The position numbers were made by a program, and so were the translations under genes. The notes under the pieces are model-generated. The model was given only the letters and a program-made list of their open reading frames with translations. It was not told the DNA's origin and ran no database searches. From Ypsolopha sequella (lineage: Eukaryota > Arthropoda > Insecta > Lepidoptera > Ypsolophidae), in NCBI GenBank assembly GCA_934047225.1, contig OW203992.1:9289501-9353500 (forward strand): a stretch of DNA of 64,000 nt, written 5' to 3'. Positions within the stretch are counted from its first letter, which is position 1; every line of letters begins with the position of its first letter. Of this stretch, positions 1 through 9,925 are shown in pieces.

Positions 1-2
1 GA

Positions 3-119
3 CTGAACAATCTGGCGCAGTTTGACGGACCGGACAGTAAAGTGTCGACGTTGGTGGCAGCTGCGAATAGCCACGACAATCTCTGTCGCATGGATCCCGC
101 ATGGCATCCATGGCTGTAA
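3..119 (+). CDS. Nipped-A: Terminal exon (FATC) of a PIKK-family protein, probably TRRAP/Nipped-A
   Basis: An open frame enters from the left edge and ends at a TAA at 117-119, giving 38 visible residues. The last residues read NLCRMDPAWHPWL, preceded by a helical stretch (STLVAAANSHD). This is the layout of the roughly 32-residue FATC domain that closes every PI3-kinase-like kinase; mTOR ends comparably with NLCQ...GWCPFW. The lack of the Gly-Trp of the active kinases and the DPAWHPWL ending fit TRRAP/Nipped-A/Tra1, the catalytically dead scaffold that links activators to SAGA and TIP60 acetyltransferase complexes in the nucleus. The FATC assignment is strong. The choice of TRRAP over another PIKK is from memory of the family and less certain. 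The rest of this very large gene lies left of the window, on the + strand. Confidence 0.7.
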   Translation: MNNLAQFDGPDSKVSTLVAAANSHDNLCRMDPAWHPWL

Positions 120-780
120 TTACTTGGATACAATTTTGGTCCGTCAAACCGGATATTGTACATATAAATAAAATTGGTCCTTCGCGTTGGATTAAGAAAA
201 CAATATTTAGGTTATATACAGTGATGCAGCTCTCCTATCGATTCCTTGATATCCTTAATACCCTCCGCGTTCTATCCATTCTGCTCACTAAGTGGACGAT
301 CCATTTTGAATATGAAAATGTCAAAGTATATAGAAGAGTAAGAAGAGCTGGTAAGTTAAAGATTTTGAAGATATCTTAATTCCTTGGAACTGAATATGTT
401 TACTTCAATGATAAAAGCAAATTGAATTATTGCAAATGATTATGACATAGCTTGAGGTTTCTTAACTACATATTGTCATGTAAGAGCAAATCGTTAAACA
501 GTTGAATTATATGAAGTTTTGAAGGCAGGCAATCAAGAATATGTCAAAACTTACCTTAATGATAAGTCTAACATTTTGTATGGAAACTGACTTACTCGTA
601 GACATTTGATATGGCACTTCGGGGTGAAATCATAAGAGAGATAGCCCAAACATCCTATTTTTCGTTTACCGACGCGCCATTTATGTCACCGAGTACAGTA
701 TTTATCATTGCAAAACTGTGATCTCTCGTGTCCGATGTTTAAATAAATTGTTAATAAATATTAATTGTTTTCTGCTTTGA
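120..780 (+). other. Probable 3' UTR and polyadenylation region of the PIKK gene
   Basis: No coding frame continues past the TAA at 117-119. An AATAAA lies at 167-172, about 50 bases after the stop, and two more occur at 742-747 and 753-758. Any of them could set the mRNA end; the first would give a very short 3' UTR. Nothing else is recognised here. Confidence 0.45.
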
Positions 781-1497
781 AATACCCTATATTTATTGAT
801 ACTTGCTGCTACTGACATGGCATGTTGTGAAACTGTTAAAGTTATACAAAATGTGGGTTAATAGACAACAGTAACACAAATAACGGTGGACTTTCTATAA
901 ATACCGTCAGCGATTACATGCGTGGACATCAATAGATGGTTGCATGTGCATCATGACAGCAAGTACCTGCATCGGTGAAAGTCGCGGGCAGCACCAAGTG
1001 TGCGACAGTTAACAAGCGCGTTGCCCCTCGCCGCCCGCCCCACCGCTGCGTTCCCCTCCCGATCGCCAGAGATAGTAAAACTGATTTCATCACGCTAACA
1101 ATGGGAAAGAAAGTGCAATAATTGTTTGATAGAGCAGGAACTGCTTGTTTATTCCCTGGGCTGGTTGTGTTGCACAAGCTATGAATATGTACATAATACA
1201 GGCAGCGGTTCACTAGTCGTCGAAATGGAAAGAGGAATAATAGAAATGGGATAACATTGCCATTTTGATCCTTTACCAAATTACAGTTTAATTTACTTCT
1301 TGCTTTCGAAATATGTAGGAAGGTAGTTTTGTCGTGCATTTTAGATCTAGTAATTTTATAACGTGCGTCTAATCTAGTAATTTTATAAATCAAACCACTT
1401 ATACTTTATTATCATTTAATCTTTCACCACCACTTACATACATCCAACTCAGAACACGGGTGGTCCTATATTTGGTCGCTTGGTGCCCATTACGGTC
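781..1497. other. Intergenic stretch with a GC-rich block, no gene recognised
   Basis: A GC-rich, CpG-bearing patch at about 960-1070 stands out from AT-rich flanks. A 154-codon minus-strand frame crosses it (929-1393) but shows no domain, and its composition changes abruptly along its length, so I do not call it a gene. Confidence 0.3.
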
Positions 1498-1647
1498 CAG
1501 GCCCCGTAGCATAGTGTTTAATCGCGCGCGACGCGCCTTAGTTGAATCACAGGTGCGAGCAGTGTGACATACTGTTTAATCGCTTCGCGCACTTGCAATT
1601 CAACTAAGTGGCGTCGCGCGCAATTAAATACTGTGCTACGGGGCCTG
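1498..1647. mobile_element. 150-bp foldback MITE, GC-rich ends
   Basis: The two ends are near-perfect inverted repeats of about 49 bases, beginning CAGGCCCCGTAGCATAGTG and ending with the complement (CTGTGCTACGGGGCCTG). The arms carry the CpG-rich core GCGCGCGACGC. A detached copy of one end occurs at about 25070-25094 (CACTGTGCTACGGGGCCTG). No coding capacity, so non-autonomous. No clear target duplication was seen. Confidence 0.7.
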
Positions 1648-2038
1648 ATCAATGTAAAACTCACCGACATGTTTTTTCAGACCTATTTTCTGTTGTAAAA
1701 ATGGTTAGGTACCAAATTGGACACATTTCACTCGATCGAATTTATTTTTGAAAAAGTGATAAATACTTTTTTTTATCTAAGCTTGTTTTAATGTTGTCTG
1801 CAATAACTGCTATACCCAAAAAACGTAGTTTATTTTCCGATGTAAAGTTAAAATATAGCTACACCAATTAATTTTTCGAAATATTCAGAAAAACCTCGAA
1901 AATGCACTGCTTACGTGTGCGTGCACTCGTGCAGCGCGTAGGATTGTTGTGTCCCATGGACTTATGAACAATTTTTTTCAGTTGCGCGTGTATGTTTCTT
2001 TGGGGAATTGTTCAATTTGCATAGTAGACTATATGTAT

Positions 2039-2172
2039 ATATATCGTCACGATATGAATTCCCGAGGGGGTGTCAGAGGTGTTCCGAGTGTGAACTTTGA
2101 AATGAAAGTTCAAGTACAATACACACTCGGTACACCCGAAATTCACCGACGATTATTACGCCCCAACGTGCG
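2039..2172 (+). repeat. Dispersed hairpin repeat (TCGTCACGAT family), copy 1
   Basis: About 135 bases opening with the small palindrome ATCGTCACGAT, then GGGGGTGTCAGAGGTGTTCC. An inner hairpin pairs CCGAGTGTGAACT with an imperfect complement ending CACACTCGGTACACC. The repeat ends near CACCGACGATTATTACG. Copies occur at 32761-32895 and, inverted, at 57871-57992. The three copies bound the unit; the class is unknown. Confidence 0.7.
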
Positions 2173-2177
2173 TAGTA

Positions 2178-2290
2178 GAATGAATGAATAAACACTTTAT
2201 TGCACAGAAAATTAAAATAAAACACAGAATAACAAAAGGTAAGGGCGGACTTATTCCTTAAAGAAATTTCGTCCAGTCAACCGATGGTGT
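2178..2290 (-). repeat. 3' end of a LINE, minus orientation
   Basis: Read on the minus strand this ends GGAATAAGTCCGCCC...CTGTGCAATAAAGTG, followed by short A/T-rich repeats (GAATGAATGAATAAA on the plus strand). The polyadenylation-signal-like GCAATAAAG close to the terminus is typical of insect non-LTR element tails. Only the tail is present, as expected for a 5'-truncated insertion. Confidence 0.5.
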
Positions 2291-2767
2291 GGAGAAAGAA
2301 AAAAATTTACAAGTGAGGTTATATTTGTGCAAAAAGAAAAATAATCTTCAAGCCTAATATTTTAATATAATACACTACATACAAATAAAGTAGAAATAAA
2401 ATCAGTCTATTCAGAGAGATGAAAGGTAATAATTTAAGATTATGGGATTTTATTTTAAAATTCCTGTCCATTTACACCCATTTCAATCTATTTTTGTTTT
2501 ATTTACCATTTCCAGATGTCTCAGAAAATTTGTTTCGATGTGCTATTTACAGTAAATTACATGCTAATATAAACTGCCTAAAAACGAAGTAGATTTTATA
2601 GTAAATTACATTTTAAGACGTATGCTGACCAAATTGGCGACATACTGAAGGAGGGCCATGTCAAAAGTACCCGGAATAGAAAAGCTTGTATGACTAGCCC
2701 TGCGGTCCGTAATAGAATTACAATGGATCATAAGCCATTCACTTCATACTTTCGTAATCGATTTTAG

Positions 2768-2884
2768 CGATATAATTCTATTTCGGAACGCAGGGAATAT
2801 GTAGAAGAGGCGAAAGAGGTGTGTCTGGATCGTAGCAGATGGAAATCTGTAGTCTCTGCCTACCCCTCTGGGAGACAGGCGTGA
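2768..2884 (+). pseudogene. C-terminal remnant of an RTE-like non-LTR reverse transcriptase
   Basis: A short frame ends at TGA 2882-2884 and contains RREYVEEAKEVCLDRSRW followed by KSVVSAYPSGRQA. The A-x-DR-x-x-W-x-x-V signature is the usual C-terminus of RTE-clade ORF2 proteins. It is followed directly by GTGAGTATGTATGTATA, the ATGT-rich tail typical of RTE elements. The frame opens after a stop at 2765-2767, so only the very end of the element survives. Confidence 0.6.
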
Positions 2885-3003
2885 GTATGTATGTATATTG
2901 ATTGAAAACTTGCCTTGAAAATTTGCGGCCTAGGTGCAAAGTGCAACTAATATTAATAACTATCGAAATTACTACTGGCTTCTGAAATATAGATTTGATG
3001 TCA

Positions 3004-3376
3004 TTAAGGCGATATGCGAAAAAAATACGGCGGCTTCATGAAATACACGGAAAATTATAATCAGTTTCTGGTATATGCATTTTGACTATATAGTCTAGGG
3101 ATTTGATTTTGGAAAACATGTTTGGATAAACTTTCCTCGATAGAAGTAATTGTTGAGATGAGGTCTTCTAACACACTTTTTCTCTTCGTTTAACGAGTTT
3201 ATTAGTCCATGTTTTATTAGATGGGTTTCAACAATATCTAGATATTTGATTTTGGAAATTTTGCTAGCTAATTTAGTTTTTTTAATATTAATATAAAACC
3301 AACTTTTTCCCTTATGCCATGAAACCGCCCCTCTCGCACAGCGCGATTTTTCGCTTGGAGTGACAGTGACAAAAAT
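3004..3376 (-). repeat. Dispersed ~400-bp repeat (TTAAGGCGATATG family), copy 1
   Basis: Terminus TTAAGGCGATATG at 3004. The other end carries a block complementary to GTCACTCCAAGCGAAAA and GTGCGAGAGGGG. Three further diverged copies lie at 14940-15342, 30396-30822 and 54908-55320. No coding capacity. Complementary ends (AAGGCG / CGCCTT) in the 30-kb copy suggest a non-autonomous DNA element. Confidence 0.6.
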
Positions 3377-3416
3377 AAAATTCGCATACCACCAGTGATA
3401 TTATTATTCTAAAACA

Positions 3417-3512
3417 TATGTTTTATTTACTTATATTACATTAAAACTGACCTGTAATATGTGTATCTGTTATACCTACCTAACACAAATTAATATATTT
3501 CATTTCATATTA
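3417..3512 (+). repeat. LINE-type 3' tail, copy 1
   Basis: The string ATATTACATTAAAACTGACC, then CTGTAAT, TGTGTATCTG and AATATATTTCATTTCA matches 34474-34545 closely. It resembles the A/T-rich tail of a non-LTR element. No protein part remains. Confidence 0.45.
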
Positions 3513-3718
3513 TAATACCTATACATCTCTCTCAAATACAACTTTAAACTCTCGCGTTTCGTACACATTATAATTATAATATATATTATTGGGTCTACCG
3601 CGATCAATTTTTACCTTTATTTTTATCTCTCCCATACTTCCCATACAATCATCAAGGAGCCCACGGGAAAACATTTGTTTTCAATTTTTCCATTAATGGG
3701 GGAAGAAACATTTTTTTA

Positions 3719-4590
3719 TATATAGGTAGAGTAAGTGCAGCAAATATAGCCCACGCGGGTATTATGGTCCACCATGATTCTTCCTGATTGGCAAATCGTA
3801 GAAGTCAGTGACACAACGTAGGCGAATCATGTCTTTGCCGGTAACGCTTTAGTCGACCCGCACCACCGGGATGTAGCAAACGTAGCCGCAGTGTCAAAAA
3901 TTAAAATTTTCCTGTTTTTGATCGTTATTTTCGGTGAGTTTTGATTGAGTGTTGCCTCTTATATCGTTGATTTATTATTGCGGTGTATTAAAGGCATTGA
4001 AGTATGTAGTATTTGCTTAGAATTAGTAAAGTAATTGTTCCGAAATCTTTTATTTTGAGACCCTTGAACTCACTTTTTATTTAAAATGGCTAGGTGCGGC
4101 TAGTATAGAACGATATAATCAAGGTAAATATGGACTAGTACTTAGGCCATAATTGGCTTATATTCTGAAGATCGACGAGGAGAAACATGGTTACAGTGTG
4201 TATTATGCAACCTATGGGCTCACGAAGACTGTTCTGGAAATTTGCATGATTATTTTTTGTGTGTTTTTTGCAAGTAAAACCTTTTGCATTTTTTAACTAT
4301 GCTCTGATAAATAATTATGTTAAATATGGTCCACCCTGGACCACATTTAACACGCTGTGGGCCATTTTACCAACAGGTATGGGATTTTTTCAAAATGGAT
4401 GTCGGTTAGAAATTTCACTTTTATTTGCGTTAATTATGTAGAAATTCCTATTTTTTTGTTATTATATGATGACTGATTAAACATAAGACTGATTAATAAT
4501 AAAAACGTTTCGGTTTACATATATTTCTTGATTTTATTTTGGAAAAAGTTATTGGTGGTCCTTATTTGCCTCGCTTACTCTACCTATATA
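3719..4590. mobile_element. 872-bp TIR element flanked by TA (non-autonomous)
   Basis: The left end TATATAGGTAGAGTAAG...GCAAATA and the right end TATTTGCCTCGCTTACTC then TACCTATATA are inverted repeats of about 35 bases. They sit in TA-rich sequence, so a TA target duplication is likely. Subterminal GGTCCACC/GGTGGTCC motifs recur inside (about 3769, 4328, 4553), as in elements that bind their transposase at several sites. A 60-codon frame at 4259-4441 shows no transposase motif. The TA target suggests the Tc1/mariner group, but this is inference. Confidence 0.7.
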
Positions 4591-6336
4591 TTTCGCAGAC
4601 AACATACCTACAACGCCTTTATACAACTTAGTTGAAGTACCCACATGTTAGATGCTAATCGGAAGAAGTTAAATCCAATAATCAGCTGTTATGCCGAAAA
4701 ATCTGGAGAAGGTAGTTGCATTCGCGTGTTTAAAGGAATAAATATGATAAAATCCAATGAAATCCTACTTGGCGACGAATTACTTAAATCAATCTGATCT
4801 TATTTCGGAATTGATCCCATTTTCAAATCCTGTGAACGATGATACGCACGCACGGCGCGCCTGTTCGCAAAGCGTAGTAGAAATAATTCTTTCTAACTAG
4901 AGTCGAGTGCTGCCGAGAGCAGCCGAACCCATTCGGCCACGTCGTTGCTCCGTGCCTCCGCCCCCGCTTATGTTGCCCGGTCCCCTCTCTCTGACTGACT
5001 GAGACAAATCAGTCCGCTACGCGGTTATACATCGGGTACCGGTGTTTCGTGTTCTCGTAACAATAGCAACACAAGTGGCTGACCACCAAGCAACGTTTTT
5101 ATGACATTTGACAACCCCGCCCTGTGCATTTTTAGTTGCATTTTGATTTGTGGGAAAGTGAATCAGCTGTGAGTTTCTAACGAAATCGGTGGCTCTTCTC
5201 CGATGTATGTTGTCATATTGGTGTGGTGAATATTTGTGGTATACGGACAATAACCGTATCATCTGTGCGATTCAATTTGTGGATATTTTTAGCGTCTGAC
5301 TGCTTTCAAACTAAGGTTAGTGAAATTACCGTTTTTGCAAATGTTTAGCCCGAACATTGATTCTTCGCGACGTGGCTTAGACTCCATCGAAATCCCGAGA
5401 ACTGTTTGCGTCGTAGTGGATCTACAAAGTACCTACCTACCTACCCTACCTTGTTAAATATAAAAACAAAGTTGGTCTTGCCCGATTGTCAATTGTTGTT
5501 AATATTGTTTCTACATGAAGCCCTTGTGAAAAACACTGGTGATTGTCATTTATCGGTAAAAATGACGTCATCTAAATAATTCGTGCCTATTGGCATTCGA
5601 ATAGGTTACACCAAGAGGAGAGTTCTAAAGTTTGCAATCTCAATAGAATTCTTGTGAGAGTCCGGCCTATCCCACTAGCCATATGTTGAACGGGAGCGAG
5701 TAGACAAGAAAACATGGAGGCGAGCGAAGTCGGCGGCGCGGGGCGGTGCGCAGCCGGTCGGCCCCGCGACCGCATTCCATATGGGATGCCGGATTAAATG
5801 CAATGTCAGTGTGACTGGACCCTCAGCACTTAACTCATATGTTGCATGCATCGGCTCCATTGATGTCACTTTGTAAAAATACGTACTGTGCAGGATACAA
5901 ATTATCATGGTAGGCAAAATAATGCACACAGACACAGTGTAAGCTGTTGATTGATACCGCAGCGCAAGTCCTTTCGAAAGGTCATCTCACCCACGCATTA
6001 ACTTTTTTCTCGTGATATTTATGGAACCCATGAAAGGGTATTATTAGTAACTACACAGACACCAAAAATGCCAATACAGAGAGTTGTATTAGATTAGAAC
6101 CGGAGTATCGTAACATGTTCCAATTTGTACCTACTACGGGCGGCGGCGTACTGAACAACATAATGAGGTTGATAGTGCTATGTTTCGAAACGCGTCCGTC
6201 GCCTCCTGCTTCCGCTCTTTATGATCCCTAACATCTAATCATCTTCTGAAGTACATAATAAATCGGATTTGATGGTTTGAGGTTTTTTTGGAATCAACAG
6301 TTCCTTGGGGCGTTAAGCTACTGACGTTCAGTAAAA
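4591..6336. other. No recognisable gene; two GC-rich promoter-like blocks
   Basis: GC-rich, CpG-rich patches occur at about 4840-5060 and 5690-5780 in AT-rich surroundings. A possible donor (AAG|GTTAGTG) lies near 5315. These could be a promoter and non-coding first exon of some gene, but nothing in the window confirms that. Frames here are short and unconvincing. Confidence 0.25.
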
Positions 6337-6714
6337 GAAAGAAAATATTTATTTCAGACCGAAATCCATATCTTAGTTAGTAACACTATATGCTTAAAAA
6401 CCATGTTAGTATCCTTATCTACACACAAAAATAGAAACACAGAAAGGCCGCAGAAGTCGCTGTTGCAGACATCACACAACTAAATAGAGTGATGCCTGCA
6501 ACAACATCCTCCTGGTGAAGTACTGTGACTCCACGTGAACCCTGTTCCAGAATACCAGAACGGGACTGTCCCAACGATCAACAATGCCCCCCAAGATGCT
6601 GTTGGAGCTGCCCCTTAAACGACTCATAAGGGAAGCCACACGTTTTCGGACTATTGCTGTGAAGCTATCAGTCTGTGCCTCCGCGAACATTCCTGATGCG
6701 CTGCAGTATCATTA
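6337..6714 (-). pseudogene. 5'-truncated LINE, C-terminal part of the reverse transcriptase
   Basis: On the minus strand, 72 codons (6690 to 6472) read MFAEAQTDSFTAIVRKRV, then SLMSRLRGSSNSILGG. This matches the pattern of the extreme C-terminus of insect non-LTR reverse transcriptases (R-x-x-V/F-x-S-L-x-x-R-L-x-x-S-x-N-S). Stops lie just upstream at about 6714. The 3' end on the minus strand is AAATAAATATTTTCTTTC near 6337, an A/T-rich tail. Family assignment is by pattern only. Confidence 0.5.
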
Positions 6715-6929
6715 ATTCATACAAAAAGACATATTTCATAGTAATGCGTAAACAAGGGAATGGGCACTGAGCTGATTTGAAGAATAAATGATTTTTGACA
6801 TTCACTTTAAAAAATACAACTAAATCGAACATCTCAGTCCACGTCTATGATAGCCAGTAAATTTCCCAAGTCACTCGAAGTTGACTCTTAAAAAAATCTT
6901 GATTGTCAAGATTATTACATTCGCGTCAG

Positions 6930-7138
6930 TTAAGAGCGGTCTGGCAGCCGGCTTGTAAAAAACCAAATTTCAAAATATTTTATAATCAAAATTTTTGGAA
7001 TTCTGATTTACAAAAATCAATAGAAAGTTTGCGATGGCAACATATACAATACATAGGTAATAAGGTTTTGTTGAATACCTTCGATAAAGTAATTAGAAAT
7101 TGAGGTTTTTCACAATCCGGCTGCGAAACCGCTCTTAA
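6930..7138. mobile_element. MITE with TTAA ends (GAGCGGT family), copy 1
   Basis: Left TTAAGAGCGGTCTGGCAGCC and right GGCTGCGAAACCGCTCTTAA are inverted repeats abutting TTAA at 6930-6933 and 7135-7138. A TTAA target is the hallmark of piggyBac-type insertion. Related copies with only one clear end lie at about 43554-43830 and 49185-49430. Internal motifs shared between copies include a block near GCGATGGCAACATA. Confidence 0.65.
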
Positions 7139-7144
7139 GTTAAT

Positions 7145-8021
7145 CATAATTGTCAGTTGAGAAGATCTCTCCAATCGAAAACAAACTGCCAAATTACATT
7201 TCTTTTGTTAGTTTACCTCCTTGATTCTAGTCTCAAACTTAATAATCTTACAGAGTGTTAATAATAATACAAATAAATGCGATTAACGTTGTTTCCTTTA
7301 ACATCTATGTTTTATTGTTATTGCTAAGATGGTTACCAAGAAACTGATTACGTAAGTTGTGATTGTGTGTGCTCATTGGGTTTGTGTTGTGTACGTACGT
7401 GTTGTTTGGTTGAGCTGGTATCGTGCTATAGGGAGCATGAGAGCTAGCTTTGGTTCGTAGAATCGTCGTTTATTTGATTGTGATTCAGTCACGGCACATC
7501 CGGGTCGCAGGGCACTCTCCTCAACACAATCTCTGTGACCTTTAATCATGTCACTGATACGAATGAATACATTGTCTTGATACTTACTCAAAAACAGTAG
7601 CGTAGCTAGCGTGGGTGACACCCGGTCTGGATATCGATCGATGGTGTCACCCCAAGAATGAAAAATTTTAAAATCAATAAAAATCCGATACATGTCCAGT
7701 ATGATTTTAGTTAATTACAAATAATACTATTATTTTAATAATATATTGTATTAATAAACCTCCATACAAACGGAACACAAAAACAAAATTTGGTGTAAAA
7801 AATCATATCTTAGCATCAAACCTCTAAAATACGTAAATTAATTTTTTTTTTACCAAAACTGTAGCCGACTATGTTTAATATAATATGAAATAAATAATAC
7901 CCATTTCGCATCGAAAATGTTATCTAGTTTCATTTTAACTAATTAATAATTATAGACGAAATCGGTGTGAGTGTATTGCTTCGCAAGTTTCATCGAATGT
8001 CCCACATACAAATGGCACAGT
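7145..8021. other. No confirmed gene; possible hAT end at 7598
   Basis: At about 7598 the string CAGTAGCGTAGCTAGCGTGG, then GTGACACCC, resembles the CAG-starting terminus of hAT elements, but no matching right end was found. A minus-strand frame of 106 codons (7373-7693) runs into it. Its middle part (near MIKGHRDCVEESALRPGC) looks protein-like but matches nothing I know. Confidence 0.3.
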
Positions 8022-8022
8022 G

Positions 8023-8083
8023 GTTCCACGGCAATGATATTCCAGCCCTGATATTCCAGGGCTGGAATATCATTGTTCCACGG
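8023..8083. mobile_element. 43-bp perfect mini-foldback with 9-bp direct repeats
   Basis: Perfect 18-bp arms (CAATGATATTCCAGCCCT at 8032-8049 and its complement at 8058-8075) enclose an 8-base loop. GTTCCACGG occurs directly at 8023-8031 and again at 8075-8083, as a target duplication would. The last arm base overlaps the second direct repeat. Either a minimal foldback insertion or a templated replication error. Confidence 0.55.
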
Positions 8084-8189
8084 GCTTATTCCACAAATCC
8101 CCTGCGAAGATCCCTTGCGTTGTTTGTCGATATGTCAGAATCCAAGATATAACAAAAAATTGCGTGAGACAGAAAGCATCACTAGGAGC

Positions 8190-8250
8190 TATCAGGTCAA
8201 GAAAAAATCCGGTCAAGTGAGATTCAGACTCGTGTACCTTGGGTTCCGTA
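8190..8250 (+). repeat. Degenerate fragment of the GGGTTCCGTA repeat
   Basis: CCGGTCAAGTGAGATTCAGA followed by CTCGTG and GGGTTCCGTA parallels CCGGCCAAGCACGAGTCGGA...GGGTTCCGTAC of the fuller copy at 27584-27869. Only the left part is recognisable. Confidence 0.45.
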
Positions 8251-9089
8251 ATTTGACAGTTTTGGGAATTTTGTCATTTTGTTTCCGTGAATTTCTCAAC
8301 CGCTATATTTTTCGTGTAATCTTTACGTAAGCACATATTATCATGATTTTTTTCATATTTTTCGGTCCACCAGTATTGGAGAAAAGGGGGGGACTTGCAT
8401 TTTATTGTGGTGTTTCGAGGATTATTCGAACTACGAGTAGATGCAAGTAAATATAACCAAACTATATATTTTTACAATCAGCTCTTTAATTACAATTCGA
8501 TACTAATATAGAATTAAAAAAAAACTTTTCTATTTGTATTTTACATTTTTGTTCAACTTTTTTAAATCGCTATAGTTTACCTGTAATTAGCCAGTTTTTT
8601 ACATTTTTTGGACCACCAGTTTCGGAGATTAGACCCCTCTCTTGATTGTTATGCTTTTCAGATTATCCATCTGCGCCGCTATCATCGGAAGATATAGGTA
8701 GTAGGGAATCCAATCCCGCAAACGCGGGATCCCGCTAATGCGGGATCCCGCACCTTTTTTGCGGGATCAAAAATGCAGGATTGCTCATGCGGGATCCCGC
8801 ACGTTCGCGGGATTGAAAAAAAAAAGACGTGTGGCACTCGGGGACTGCCGCGGTAAAGCTATTGCATAGCATTTTTTATATCCAAAAAATGTCAAAAAAA
8901 CTGTCAATTCTTAAGAAGTGTCAAATTTTAAAACGGTACCGTAATCAGCGACCCTACACACCCCTTGATACCGAATTAAATGCAAATTGGACCACTTTTT
9001 AAGACGTGTCAAAAAACTGTCAAAAGCTGTCAAATGTCAACTTTTTTAATTTGGCCATGTAGCCCCTGTCAAACCAATCATTATAGTCT

Positions 9090-9356
9090 AAACCCGGAGT
9101 CAGTAGCTTAAGCCGTTCGGGAGATACAGCAGATAGAATTTTTTTTTTATTTTTTTTAGTAGATAGATCTCGTCGAGCTCTTTTCTTAGAGTACCATGAA
9201 CATGGGTCTACCTTCAGCCGTTTAGGAGATACAGGCCTCCAAAGTTTTGACATTTCCGGCGCTTAGATCTCGGCGAGACCTTTTCTTAGACACCCATCAA
9301 CATGGGTCTAACTCTAACCGTTTAGGAGATACATGCCGTCAAAGTTTTGACATTTA
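9090..9356. repeat. ~98-bp tandem repeat inside the hAT element
   Basis: Two and a half units share TTTTCTTAGA, AACATGGGTCTA, CCGTTTAGGAGATACA and CAAAGTTTTGACATT (about 9161-9256 and 9258-9355). A partial earlier unit has CCGTTCGGGAGATACAG at about 9113-9129. The repeat fills the space where the rest of the transposase gene would be expected. Confidence 0.6.
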
Positions 9357-9357
9357 A

Positions 9358-9609
9358 AAAGAACCCACTCGAGATAAATCAACTGATTTGATATTGAAAC
9401 GTGAGATGACACTTTTTGAATGTGGAGGGAATAGGGGGAAGTATTTGGAAGCTGTTTATACTTATGTAAAGTCAATTCCGCCTACAAGTGTGCAAGCCGA
9501 GCGTGCTTTTTTCGCCGCTGGCTATTTATGCAACAAGATAAGATCAAATCTAAAAGATGAAACGTTAGATACTTTATCATTTCTTCGAAAGTATTTTCAA
9601 AAAAAATAA
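9358..9609 (+). pseudogene. hAT transposase C-terminal dimerisation domain fragment
   Basis: An open frame of about 83 codons follows a stop at 9355-9357 and ends at a TAA (9607-9609). It reads IPPTSVQAERAFFAAGYL then CNKIRSNLKDETLDTLSFLR. This is the hATC dimerisation motif (S-x-x-x-E-R-x-F-S-x-x-G ... R-x-x-L-x-x-x-x-x-x-x-L-x-F-L). The catalytic part and the zinc finger are missing, so it cannot be active. Orientation fits the host element at 8702-9917. Confidence 0.85.
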
Positions 9610-9925
9610 GCTGATTTTAAATGCCTCTAAAACCAATGAATATGTTCTATTTCAAATAAAAATCTAAATATGAAACGTGAAATATTGTGAATATTGTATT
9701 GTCTTAAACATCATTATATTTAATTTATAATATAAGTGATAACTTTGCTTCATGTTGATAAGAATAATTAAAAATATTTGTGTGTATTTTCTTTCTTTAA
9801 ATTACATGAAACAAAAATAATAATAATTAAAATCAATCCCGCGGGATCCGCGGGATTGATGATCTTAATCCCGCAGGCTTGCGGGATCGCGATTTTGATG
9901 CGGGATTGGATTCTCTAATAGGTAG

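Larger units (their letters stand above)
8702..9917 (+). mobile_element. hAT transposon remnant, 8-bp TSD ATAGGTAG
   Basis: Termini TAGGGAATCCAATCCCGC (8702) and GCGGGATTGGATTCTCTA (ending 9917) are inverted repeats with one mismatch. They are flanked by a perfect 8-bp duplication ATAGGTAG at 8694-8701 and 9918-9925. Many subterminal GCGGGATC/GATCCCGC motifs follow each end, typical of hAT transposase binding regions. Inside is a fragment encoding the hAT dimerisation domain (9358-9609), plus non-coding tandem repeats. At 1216 bp it is an internally deleted, non-autonomous hAT. Confidence 0.9.

Noticed and set aside
929..1393. 154-codon minus-strand frame
   Set aside because: No domain; crosses from AT-rich to GC-rich DNA with no splice or start context. 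Likely chance.
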